A stretch of DNA of 36,918 nt from NCBI GenBank assembly GCA_024691065.1, contig JAILOA010000153.1:1-36918 (forward strand). Reading direction: 5' to 3'. Each line of letters begins with the position of its first letter. Positions within the stretch are counted from its first letter, which is position 1. Below the pieces are notes generated by a model. That model saw only the letters and a list, made by a program, of their open reading frames with translations. It made no database searches and was not told the DNA's origin. Position numbers and translations under genes: made by a program. The DNA is from Lachnospiraceae bacterium (GTDB lineage Bacteria > Bacillota > Clostridia > Lachnospirales > Lachnospiraceae). Below are positions 1 to 6,701 of this stretch, in pieces.

Positions 1-121
1 TTAAATTATACATAAATTGTAGAAAAATACAAGTTTTTTTTGGTAAAAATACACAAATATTATTAAAATTTATTTAATTTTAATCCTTCCCTTTCTACAA
101 ACTATAATTTATAATTTTTTC

Positions 122-150
122 TTGCATTTATGCCCTGTCTATGGTACAAT
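122..150 (+). promoter_or_regulatory. Sigma-A-type promoter of tRNA-Gln
   Basis: A -35 box TTGCAT (122-127) and a -10 box TACAAT (145-150) are separated by exactly 17 bp and lie about 40 bp before the tRNA. The surrounding 1-180 segment is very AT-rich and holds no coding signal that I can see. Confidence 0.75.
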
Positions 151-188
151 AGCAAACGAATTTTGGGTGTTTTTTCCTTAATTTTTAT

Positions 189-260
189 TGGGCCGTCGCC
201 AAGCGGTAAGGCACAGGACTTTGACTCCTGCATTCGTGGGTTCAAATCCCGCCGGCCCAG
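189..260 (+). tRNA. tRNA-Gln (anticodon UUG)
   Basis: A full cloverleaf can be folded. The acceptor stem is TGGGCCG (189-195) with CGGCCCA (253-259). The anticodon stem is CAGGA/TCCTG (214-218 and 226-230) around a seven-base loop with anticodon TTG at 221-223. The T arm is GTGGG/CCCGC around TTCAAAT. UUG reads CAA (and CAG by wobble), so the tRNA carries glutamine. The 3' CCA is not encoded and must be added after transcription. It is a single-gene unit with its own promoter and terminator. Confidence 0.95.
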
Positions 261-350
261 TTTATATGAGATTGCAAAATGCTTTTGTAATAGGTGAATT
301 ACATTATATTTGCTGTCTTTTTATTTCGCAGTTTTTCTGCGATGTTCTGA

Positions 351-377
351 CTTCGCAATTATTTGCGAAGTTTTTTT
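351..377 (+). terminator. Intrinsic terminator after tRNA-Gln
   Basis: A perfect 8-bp stem CTTCGCAA/TTGCGAAG (351-358 and 363-370) with a TTAT loop is followed by seven T residues (371-377). A smaller hairpin TCGCAG/CTGCGA lies just before it, near 326-342. Confidence 0.85.
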
Positions 378-482
378 ATTATTTGATTATTTCTTAATTA
401 AGACTTCATTGAATCACCCTGATTTAATAATTTCAGGGAGGTTGCAATTTGAGATTTCTCTTTGATTTTGAAAGGATTTACT

Positions 483-1253
483 ATGGACTATAATTCAGGG
501 ATGGCTCTTCATAAGAAGAATACCGTTGCGCGGTTCAGTGAGCTTATGAAAAGAGCCGATTCATCTCTACAATATGCATTTTCCGAATTTCACAATATCT
601 CGGACAAGGCTTTTTTAAAGGATGCGGGTGCTTCTGCCAACACTTCCTACTCGGGTGGCTATGACCTTGCCGAGCGTGTGGTCTTTTGTTTTGGAAATGA
701 AGCTCAGATCGGATATCCGCCTTACTACCCCATCGATATTGTTAAGATTACTCCGGCGAGCAATAAATTCGGCACTCTGGAGCATCGCGACATTCTGGGA
801 ACAATTATGGGTCTCGGGCTAACCCGCGACAGAGTCGGTGATATCAAGATTGATAAGGATGCAAATGTCGCTTATTTCTTCGCATTGGACACAATTTCCG
901 ATTATATAATCGATAACATTTCCCAAATCAGGAAAATGTCTGTTACGCTTGAAAAGGTTGACAGTATTCCGGATGAGCTTTTAAATGCATACGAAGAGGT
1001 TACGGTTCAGGTTTCCTCGGAACGTATTGACTGCTTTGTTTCCGGCATTACAGGGAGGTCTCGCTCGCAGGCTTCTGTTCTGATAGCAGAGAAAAATGTT
1101 CTCTTAAATGGGATTACGGTTACCAAAAATACTGCTGCCGTGACGCCCGGCTCTGTTATCGTAATAAGAAAATTCGGAAAATACATTTATGACAGGTGCA
1201 CCGGCACTACAAGAAGTAATAATTTACACGTTGTACTGAAGAAATATTCGTAA
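483..1253 (+). CDS. YlmH-like S4-domain RNA-binding protein
   Basis: This 256-residue protein has the layout of YlmH: an N-terminal alpha/beta RNA-binding region (about residues 1-175) and a C-terminal S4 domain (about 180-250). In the S4 domain, RIDCFVSGITGRSRSQA is followed by a LLNGITVTKN strand, as in S4 folds. YlmH proteins bind ribosome or tRNA complexes; in Bacillus a YlmH protein has been linked to ribosome-associated quality control, and in streptococci to division. I chose ATG 483 because AAAGGA (471-476) precedes it by six bases; the upstream in-frame TTG at 462 has no ribosome site. The gene stands alone here, not in a divIVA/ylm cluster, so a division role cannot be read from context. 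The family call is firm; the exact role is inference. Confidence 0.85.
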   Translation: MDYNSGMALHKKNTVARFSELMKRADSSLQYAFSEFHNISDKAFLKDAGASANTSYSGGYDLAERVVFCFGNEAQIGYPPYYPIDIVKITPASNKFGTLEHRDILGTIMGLGLTRDRVGDIKIDKDANVAYFFALDTISDYIIDNISQIRKMSVTLEKVDSIPDELLNAYEEVTVQVSSERIDCFVSGITGRSRSQASVLIAEKNVLLNGITVTKNTAAVTPGSVIVIRKFGKYIYDRCTGTTRSNNLHVVLKKYS

Positions 1254-1296
1254 CGATACATTTTAATCTGTTTTGAGACAAGTCATGATTTGCGGC

Positions 1297-1410
1297 TTAA
1301 CCACTGTTATGAGAAAACTGCGGTCAGGATGGACTTTTACTCAAGTCTGTTTTTGCAATTTAACTACCGTTATACGAAACCTGCGGTCAGGATGGACTTT
1401 TACTCAAGTC
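1297..1410. repeat. 63-bp tandem repeat between ylmH-like and DUF218 genes
   Basis: A 30-bp block beginning CTGCGGTCAGGATGG is identical at 1318-1347 and 1381-1410. The 21 bp before each copy are also similar (TTAACCACTG and TTAACTACCG), giving a 63-bp period. A degraded partial copy (GAGACAAGTC near 1275) precedes them, for about 2.2 copies in all. The array fills most of the spacer and shows no promoter that I can recognise. Confidence 0.85.
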
Positions 1411-1460
1411 CCACACTGTAGCATTATGTCTGAATTTTATGATATGAGAAAGGAATCAAT

Positions 1461-2228
1461 ATGGCTTTACCTATTATTCTTTGGTCTGTCGGAATCTTTT
1501 CCTCGACCTACTTCATTTTTTATGCGTCTGTTATTGGTCTCAGAAATGTATTTGCCTACTTTTTCCTGATATTCGGTATTCTTTCCATCGTACTCGGAAT
1601 CGTAGCATTTTATATGCATACCAATAACATTTATCTTCCGAAAACTTTAAAATATATACTTATATTCCTGCTTTGCATTTCATTTGTAACCTTTGATATT
1701 GCCGAGTATATGATTATTTCAAACAGTGTTAAGAAACCTGAGGCAAATGCCGATTATTGTATAATTCTCGGTGCAAGTGTACGCGGAACTGTGGTTTCCC
1801 ACAATTTGATGACCAGACTTGATAAGGGCATCGACTATCTTAATAATAATCCCGACACCAAGGCGATAGTTACCGGCGGCCAGGGCTACGGCGAAGACAT
1901 AACTGAGGCCAAGGCTATGACTGATTATATGCTTTCAAAGGGAATCAGCCCCGACAGGATAATTGCCGAGGATCAGGCGACGGACACCTACGAAAACTTC
2001 AAGTACTCCGTTGAGAAGATGAAGGAAGATGGTGTTGAAGCAGAAGACGCCAATGTGGTTGTTATTACTAATGATTTTCATACATTCAGGGCAAAGCGTC
2101 TTGCCATGAAATATAACTTTAAAAATGTAAGCACCGCCGGTTCTTATACACATTGGCATACAATTCCGCTTAATTATATCCGCGAAGGATTTGCGGTTAT
2201 ATATTATGCACTCCGGGGCAGGCTTTAA
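1461..2228 (+). CDS. Membrane-anchored DUF218 (YdcF/SanA-like) protein
   Basis: This 255-residue protein has three hydrophobic helices near the N terminus (about residues 1-25, 31-53 and 62-80). A DUF218 domain follows, from about residue 97. Family hallmarks are visible: ADYCIILGASVRG at the first strand, IVTGGQGYGED, a DRIIAEDQATDTYENF segment, and VVITNDFHTFRA, which carries the conserved histidine. DUF218 proteins are envelope-associated and often linked to cell-wall or membrane integrity (SanA, ElyC); their reaction is not settled. AAGGA eight bases upstream supports ATG 1461. The last codons and the TAA stop lie inside a 28-bp tandem repeat, so the C-terminal YYALRGRL may be affected by repeat slippage. 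The substrate cannot be inferred. Confidence 0.85.
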   Translation: MALPIILWSVGIFSSTYFIFYASVIGLRNVFAYFFLIFGILSIVLGIVAFYMHTNNIYLPKTLKYILIFLLCISFVTFDIAEYMIISNSVKKPEANADYCIILGASVRGTVVSHNLMTRLDKGIDYLNNNPDTKAIVTGGQGYGEDITEAKAMTDYMLSKGISPDRIIAEDQATDTYENFKYSVEKMKEDGVEAEDANVVVITNDFHTFRAKRLAMKYNFKNVSTAGSYTHWHTIPLNYIREGFAVIYYALRGRL

Positions 2229-2276
2229 ATATTATGCACTCCGGGGCAGACCTTAAGTATTATGCAATCCGGGGTG
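2201..2276. repeat. 28-bp tandem repeat spanning the DUF218 stop codon
   Basis: Three copies begin at 2201, 2229 and 2257, each with the core TATTATGCA-TCCGGGG. The first copy is coding and ends the DUF218 gene (TAA at 2226-2228); the other two are downstream. The third copy is slightly diverged. Confidence 0.85.
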
Positions 2277-2420
2277 TGGTTTTGTTTTAGGATACCTAAG
2301 CGGGAATCCTCGGTAATTCAATTGCCGAGTAGTTCACTAATTCACCCGCAAGAAGTTTTAAAACTTCCATTTTTCACTGCTCCCGTGAGTAGCCTGTAAA
2401 ATCTGATTATAAAAACAAAT

Positions 2421-2460
2421 AAACCTGAGTTGAACCAAATATTCAACCCAGGTTTTATTT
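2421..2460. terminator. Bidirectional terminator between DUF218 gene and metG
   Basis: AACCTGAGTTGAA and TTCAACCCAGGTT pair over about 13 bp with one mismatch around a short loop. T-rich runs lie on both sides (GGTTTTATTTTT on plus; TTTGTTTTTAT on minus), which fits shared use by the convergent plus- and minus-strand genes. Confidence 0.75.
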
Positions 2461-2487
2461 TTATAGTGACTTAAATTTTAATTACTA

Positions 2488-2658
2488 CATATTCTTCCGG
2501 ATAAATCATATTCTTCCGGATAAATCATATTTTTCCGGATAAATCATATTTTCCCGGATAAATCATATTCTTCCGGATAAATCATATTTTTCCGGATAAA
2601 TCATATTCTTCCGGATAAATCATATTCTTCCGGATAAATCATATTCTTCCGGATAAAT
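2488..2658. repeat. 19-bp tandem repeat, nine copies
   Basis: Nine head-to-tail units of exactly 19 bp start at 2488, 2507, 2526, 2545, 2564, 2583, 2602, 2621 and 2640. Each has the form CATATTCTTCCGGATAAAT. Differences are confined to the T/C tract before CCGG (units 3, 4 and 6). The array lies about 80 bp downstream of the metG stop. No spacers are present, so it is not a CRISPR. Confidence 0.95.
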
Positions 2659-2737
2659 CAAACTCCGGAAAAGTATATAATATAAGCCTTCGGGAGTGAC
2701 AACCGGAATATTTAAATATTTCTAATCCCCGGTAGAT

Positions 2738-4732
2738 CTAGCAAATTTCAGCCCCGGCCGGCATACTCTTCTCAGGTACCATAAGCGAAAGGTTACCGTC
2801 GGCATCCTCTGCGCAAAGAATCATTCCTTCCGAAAGGATTCCGGCAAGCTTGGCAGGCTTAAGATTTACAACAACCATTACCTTCTTACCAACCATCTCC
2901 TCAGGCGAATAATACTTTCTGATTCCTGATACAATCTGCTTTACTTCGCTTCCAATCTTCACCTGTGAGCAAAGAAGCTTCTTTGACTTCTCAACTGCCT
3001 TACATTCAAGGATTTCACCTACCTGGAACTGGCACTTGAAGAAATCATCTATTGTAATCTCTTCCTTCTTAGGAATATCAATAACCTTTTCATCGGCCTT
3101 TGCTTCCTCTGAATTGTCCTCTTCTGTTTCAGGCACAGGCGGATACTTCTCTTCTACCTTAGCCTTCACATCCTCAAAATCAAGTCTTGCAAAGAGAATC
3201 TCAGGCTTTTCGGTTACGCGGTTGCCTTCAGGATAGAGACCGAATTTATCCATATCCTCAAAACTTCTCTCTGTTGAATTTAACTGAGCAAAAATCTTAT
3301 CTGCTGTTTCAGGCATAAAGCTCTTTAAGAGCGATGCTCCGATTGTTATGCCTTCGATAAGATTGTAAAGAACTGTTGAAAGTCTGTCTTTCTTGCTCTC
3401 ATCCTTACCGAGCACCCAAGGCTCAGTCTCGTCGATATATTTATTACAACGCTTGAAAAGGTTGAAAATCTCGGTCATTGCATCTGCCACACGGAGTTTA
3501 TCCATCTTTTCAACTACCTTTGCAGGTGTGCCAAGCACGAACTCCTTAAGTGATGCATCTACATCCTCAGCTACGCCCTTATCAACTGCCACGCCGTCCA
3601 AATACTTGTTGGTCATTGAAATCACGCGGTTTACAAGATTTCCAAGTGTATTTGCAAGGTCTGAATTTGTACGCTCACATACCAAATCCCATGAGATTAT
3701 ACCGTCATTCTCAAATGGCATCTCATGGAGCACGAAATAACGTACGGCATCCACGCCAAATATATCAACCAGATCATCGGCATAGATTACATTTCCCTTG
3801 GATTTACTCATCTTGCCGTCATTCTGAAGAAGCCATGGATGACCAAATACCTGCTTTGGAAGCGGAAGTCCGAGTGCCATAAGCATAATCGGCCAGTAAA
3901 TAGTATGGAATCGAAGGATATCCTTGCCAATCAAATGTAAATCAGCCGGCCAGAATTTCTCGTAAAGGTCTGTTCCGTCTGCAGACAATGTATTGTTACC
4001 ATCCAAATCAAAACCAAGTCCGGTTACGTAGTTTGAAAGCGCATCCATCCAAACATAGACAACATGTCTGTCATCAAAATCTACCGGAATGCCCCATTTA
4101 AATGAGGTTCTGGATACGCAGAGATCCTGAAGGCCCGGCTTTAGGAAGTTATTTATCATCTCGTGCTTACGTGACTCAGGCTGAATAAAATCAGGGTGTG
4201 TCTCGATATGCTCTATAAGTCTGTCTGCATATTTACTGAGTTTAAGGAAATATGCCTCCTCTTTCATCGGAGAAACAGGACGTCCGCAGTCAGGGCACTT
4301 GCCGTCAACGAGCTGCGACTCTGTAAAGAATGACTCGCAAGGTGTGCAATACATTCCTTCGTAAAAGCCCTTATAAATATCTCCCTGATCATAAAGTTTC
4401 TTGAAAAACTTCTGTATCTGTCTCTCATGATAATCATCGGTTGTTCTGATAAATTTATCGTATGAGGTATTCATCAAATCCCATATTCTCTTGATTTCGG
4501 TCGATACATTGTCCACGAATTCCTTCGGGGTAATGCCCGCCTCGTTTGCCTTTAATTCGATTTTCTGTCCATGCTCATCGGTTCCTGTCTGGAAACGAAC
4601 ATCAAAACCCTGGAATCGCTTGAAACGCGCGATAGCATCGGCAAGTACTATTTCATAAGTATTTCCGATATGTGGCTTTCCTGATGTGTAGGCTATAGCA
4701 GTGGTTAAATAATATTTCTTCTTCTCACTCAC
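2738..4732 (-). CDS. metG: Methionyl-tRNA synthetase
   Basis: Cytoplasmic enzyme that charges tRNA-Met with methionine using ATP. The protein has 664 residues. The class I HIGH box is PHIGN (about 20-24) and the KMSKS box is at about 307-311. Between them is a zinc knuckle with CxxC pairs at about 129/132 and 146/149. An anticodon-binding helical domain follows, and residues from about 559 form the C-terminal EMAP/Arc1p-type tRNA-binding domain found in dimeric bacterial enzymes. I set the start at GTG 4732, behind AGAAGG about eight bases upstream, giving MSEKKKYYLTTAIAYTSG. An in-frame ATG at 4831 would add 33 basic residues unlike the family and has no good ribosome site. Transcription probably starts near 4923. 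I see no T-box in the leader of about 190 nt. Confidence 0.97.
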   Translation of the reverse strand: MSEKKKYYLTTAIAYTSGKPHIGNTYEIVLADAIARFKRFQGFDVRFQTGTDEHGQKIELKANEAGITPKEFVDNVSTEIKRIWDLMNTSYDKFIRTTDDYHERQIQKFFKKLYDQGDIYKGFYEGMYCTPCESFFTESQLVDGKCPDCGRPVSPMKEEAYFLKLSKYADRLIEHIETHPDFIQPESRKHEMINNFLKPGLQDLCVSRTSFKWGIPVDFDDRHVVYVWMDALSNYVTGLGFDLDGNNTLSADGTDLYEKFWPADLHLIGKDILRFHTIYWPIMLMALGLPLPKQVFGHPWLLQNDGKMSKSKGNVIYADDLVDIFGVDAVRYFVLHEMPFENDGIISWDLVCERTNSDLANTLGNLVNRVISMTNKYLDGVAVDKGVAEDVDASLKEFVLGTPAKVVEKMDKLRVADAMTEIFNLFKRCNKYIDETEPWVLGKDESKKDRLSTVLYNLIEGITIGASLLKSFMPETADKIFAQLNSTERSFEDMDKFGLYPEGNRVTEKPEILFARLDFEDVKAKVEEKYPPVPETEEDNSEEAKADEKVIDIPKKEEITIDDFFKCQFQVGEILECKAVEKSKKLLCSQVKIGSEVKQIVSGIRKYYSPEEMVGKKVMVVVNLKPAKLAGILSEGMILCAEDADGNLSLMVPEKSMPAGAEIC

Positions 4733-4929
4733 TTTTATTACCTTCTTTCTGATGTATTTTATAATAAGCAAATGTTTAGTATGTTTTTGGGCAATTGACT
4801 TCTGTTGCATACTTAGATTTGTTTTATTCAAGTGTAATACCTTATTTACATTTGCTTGCAGGAAATGTTTTACGGTATTTTATTCTATCAAATGATTCGA
4901 TATCACTTGTTTATTTTTGGTATTTAAGG

Positions 4930-4958
4930 AGTATAGCACATTTAAATATTTAATGCAA
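4930..4958 (-). promoter_or_regulatory. Probable metG promoter
   Basis: Read on the minus strand, a -35 TTGCAT (4953-4958) and a -10 TATACT (4930-4935) are spaced by 17 bp. The start site would fall near 4923, giving a leader of about 190 nt before the GTG. Apart from this and the 44-bp repeat, the 4733-5076 spacer holds nothing I recognise. Confidence 0.7.
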
Positions 4959-4988
4959 ATGTTCTACACTTCCGGCTTTTACTTCCTG

Positions 4989-5098
4989 CTATACGAATAT
5001 CATTTATTTTACGAATTGTTTTATGTTCCCGGCTATTCGAATATCATTTATTTTACGAATTGTTTTATGTTCCCCGCTATTCGAATATCATTCCGTTT
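4989..5098. repeat. 44-bp tandem repeat containing a gene's stop codon
   Basis: Copies start at 4989, 5033 and 5077 (the last partial), with the shared core CTATTCGAATATCATTTATT. The third copy encodes the end of the neighbouring minus-strand gene, including its TAG stop (5077-5079). The other two lie downstream of that stop. Confidence 0.9.
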
Positions 5099-5802
5099 CT
5101 TAGAGATATGTTGTACTTATACAATGGTTCTCCGAAATCCTTTGGTTTCACTATCTCCATCTCGATTTCGGTATAATTAACTTCATTTACGAGAGAGGCA
5201 TTTACCTTTGGAAATACACGGCCTATTTCCTTAAACAGGCTTTTTAAATTCCACAATATCTTTTTCAGGTCAGACTCACCTTTAAGTGAAATCTCTGCGC
5301 TGAAATCAGGGAATTTAAGCTGTTCCAGCCAATACATGGTTTTCTTCATGCTACTGCGATATGTATAAAGATAATTTCCGAATGTATGCTTTTCTACTTC
5401 GCTCAATTTGGAAGTATCAAATGTAAGCCTCCCCAGAGGTAAATAATCCCTTAAAATTGATGTCTCGACTTTTTTATTTTGAAGAGTTATCTTATATTCT
5501 CCCACGCGGTAATTCTCGTCATTATATAGCCATTTCTCGTCGCCGTAAGGGGCCGTAAATTCGGCCTGAGCACGTGGAACAACCTTGGATAATTCTTTAA
5601 AATACTCAATAACATATTCTCGCAAACATGCCTCAACATCGTAATTGTCACATTTAAATCCGGTCTGAAACATCGGTGATTTCGTATTTCGAACCCACAA
5701 TAGAGGTTCATTTATGTTTTCAGTGTAATTCTCAACAAACTCATTAAGTCGTGTCTTTTCAACATTATTTAATTTTTCAACATTATACTTAACAGTAATC
5801 AT
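5077..5802 (-). CDS. Unrecognised protein made of two homologous halves
   Basis: I do not recognise this 241-residue protein. It has no signal peptide or membrane segment, so it is probably cytoplasmic. Its two halves resemble each other at a constant offset of 122 residues without gaps from about 10-76 to 132-198: KLNNVEK pairs with KLSEVEK, W36 with W158, P43 with P165, and FKELSKVVP with FKEIGRVFP. The ends also match (YKITLQN and YNISLRN). This points to an ancient domain duplication. ATG 5802 follows an AGGGGGG ribosome site. The last codons and stop lie in the 44-bp tandem repeat. Flanking genes (metG and another unknown) give no functional hint. Confidence 0.7.
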   Translation of the reverse strand: MITVKYNVEKLNNVEKTRLNEFVENYTENINEPLLWVRNTKSPMFQTGFKCDNYDVEACLREYVIEYFKELSKVVPRAQAEFTAPYGDEKWLYNDENYRVGEYKITLQNKKVETSILRDYLPLGRLTFDTSKLSEVEKHTFGNYLYTYRSSMKKTMYWLEQLKFPDFSAEISLKGESDLKKILWNLKSLFKEIGRVFPKVNASLVNEVNYTEIEMEIVKPKDFGEPLYKYNISLRNGMIFE

Positions 5803-5832
5803 ATTCCCCCCTATTATTGTATCCCTTTCAAG

Positions 5833-6010
5833 CTCATTCCCGCCGGTCGGCCTATTTAATCTAAGCCAGGCTCGTTCCTGCCGCTCGGCCTATTTAATCT
5901 AAGCCAGGCTCATTCCTGCCGGTCGGCCTATTTAATCTAAGTCAGGCTCGTTCCTGCCGCTCGGCCTATTTAATCTAAGCCAGGCTCGTTCCTGCCGATC
6001 TGCCTATTTC
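5833..6010. repeat. 38-bp tandem repeat with alternating unit types
   Basis: Copies begin at 5833, 5871, 5909, 5947 and 5985, with the shared core GGCCTATTTAATCTAAGCCA. Units 1 and 3 read CTCATT and CCGGTCGG at two marker sites; units 2 and 4 read CTCGTT and CCGCTCGG. This gives an A-B-A-B order with a 76-bp higher-order period. The fifth unit is degraded (CCGATCTG). Confidence 0.92.
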
Positions 6011-6037
6011 ATTTCCGCCGGTTAACTTCACCCAAAC

Positions 6038-6445
6038 CTACAATTTCGTGAGCTTATGTTTTATAACTATCTGCGACCCAACCGCCTCGATATACTCCTT
6101 ATGAATGTGTAATTCATAGTATTTGTCGCCGGTTGCCTTGTTCTCCTGCAAGGTCTTCTTCGTAAGGATGTTTGAAAGATGCGAGAACTTAATCATCGTG
6201 AGATATCCGCCATAATGCCTGATTATCAGAAGCGCAGTCTCGTGATCCATAAGCTTCTCATACTCTTTTTCGGAAATCTGAAGGGTATAATACTCATTAT
6301 TTGCAAACATTGAAATAGGCGAAAATATGCAATAATCGCGGCTCGCCTCATACATAAAGTCAACACCGTCCACCTTTTCAAATTTGCATAAAAGTTCCCT
6401 CTCCGACAAATCTATAACATCCTTGATTTGAATTATTCCTTCCAT
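6038..6445 (-). CDS. Unrecognised small protein
   Basis: A 135-residue protein that I do not recognise. It is soluble and mixed in charge, with no signal peptide, membrane helix or evident metal motif. It contains predicted strand-rich segments such as DYCIFSPISMF and YYELHIHKEYIEAVGSQ. AGAGG lies seven bases before ATG 6445 and four bases before the adjacent ATG 6448; I prefer the former. The open frame continues upstream to 6565, but that part runs into the 55-bp repeat array and has no ribosome site. The neighbours are an unrelated unknown gene downstream and a symporter upstream, separated by repeats, so operon membership is doubtful. Confidence 0.65.
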   Translation of the reverse strand: MEGIIQIKDVIDLSERELLCKFEKVDGVDFMYEASRDYCIFSPISMFANNEYYTLQISEKEYEKLMDHETALLIIRHYGGYLTMIKFSHLSNILTKKTLQENKATGDKYYELHIHKEYIEAVGSQIVIKHKLTKL

Positions 6446-6528
6446 CATTCTACCTCTTTTTATGTAGATGTGTGAATTAAAATCAATCCATTTATATCTA
6501 TTCTGTCCCCTCTGCTCTGCCTTTGATA

Positions 6529-6692
6529 TACCTGATTCGAGTCTATTAGGCTTCCGATATATCAATCCGGATAATCCGGCGATTCACCTGATTTACTCTA
6601 TCAGGCTTCCGATATATCAATCCGGATAATCCGGCGATTCACCTAATTTAGTCTGTCAGGCTTCCGATATATCAATCCGGATAATCCGGCGA
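6529..6692. repeat. 55-bp tandem repeat after the symporter gene
   Basis: Nearly identical units start at 6548, 6603 and 6658 with the core CTTCCGATATATCAATCCGG; a partial unit precedes 6548. Each unit contains the short inverted repeat CCGGATAATCCGG. The array begins about 10 bp past the symporter stop and reaches the leader of the next minus-strand gene. Confidence 0.92.
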
Positions 6693-6701
6693 TATATATT
6701 A

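Noticed and set aside
188-397. 69-residue open frame over the tRNA
   Set aside because: It reads through tRNA-Gln and its terminator.
2488-2658. CRISPR-like regular repeats
   Set aside because: The 19-bp units are directly adjacent with no unique spacers, and no cas genes are present.
4733-4831. 33-residue N-terminal extension of MetG
   Set aside because: It has no good ribosome site and is unlike the family; GTG 4732 has AGAAGG at good spacing.
4733-4923. T-box riboswitch upstream of metG
   Set aside because: The conserved TGGNACCGCG-type T-box sequence and a terminator are not visible in the leader.
1297-6692. CCGG as a shared functional core of the tandem arrays
   Set aside because: Most arrays contain it, but CCGG is also frequent in this genome's coding DNA, so the link is not specific.
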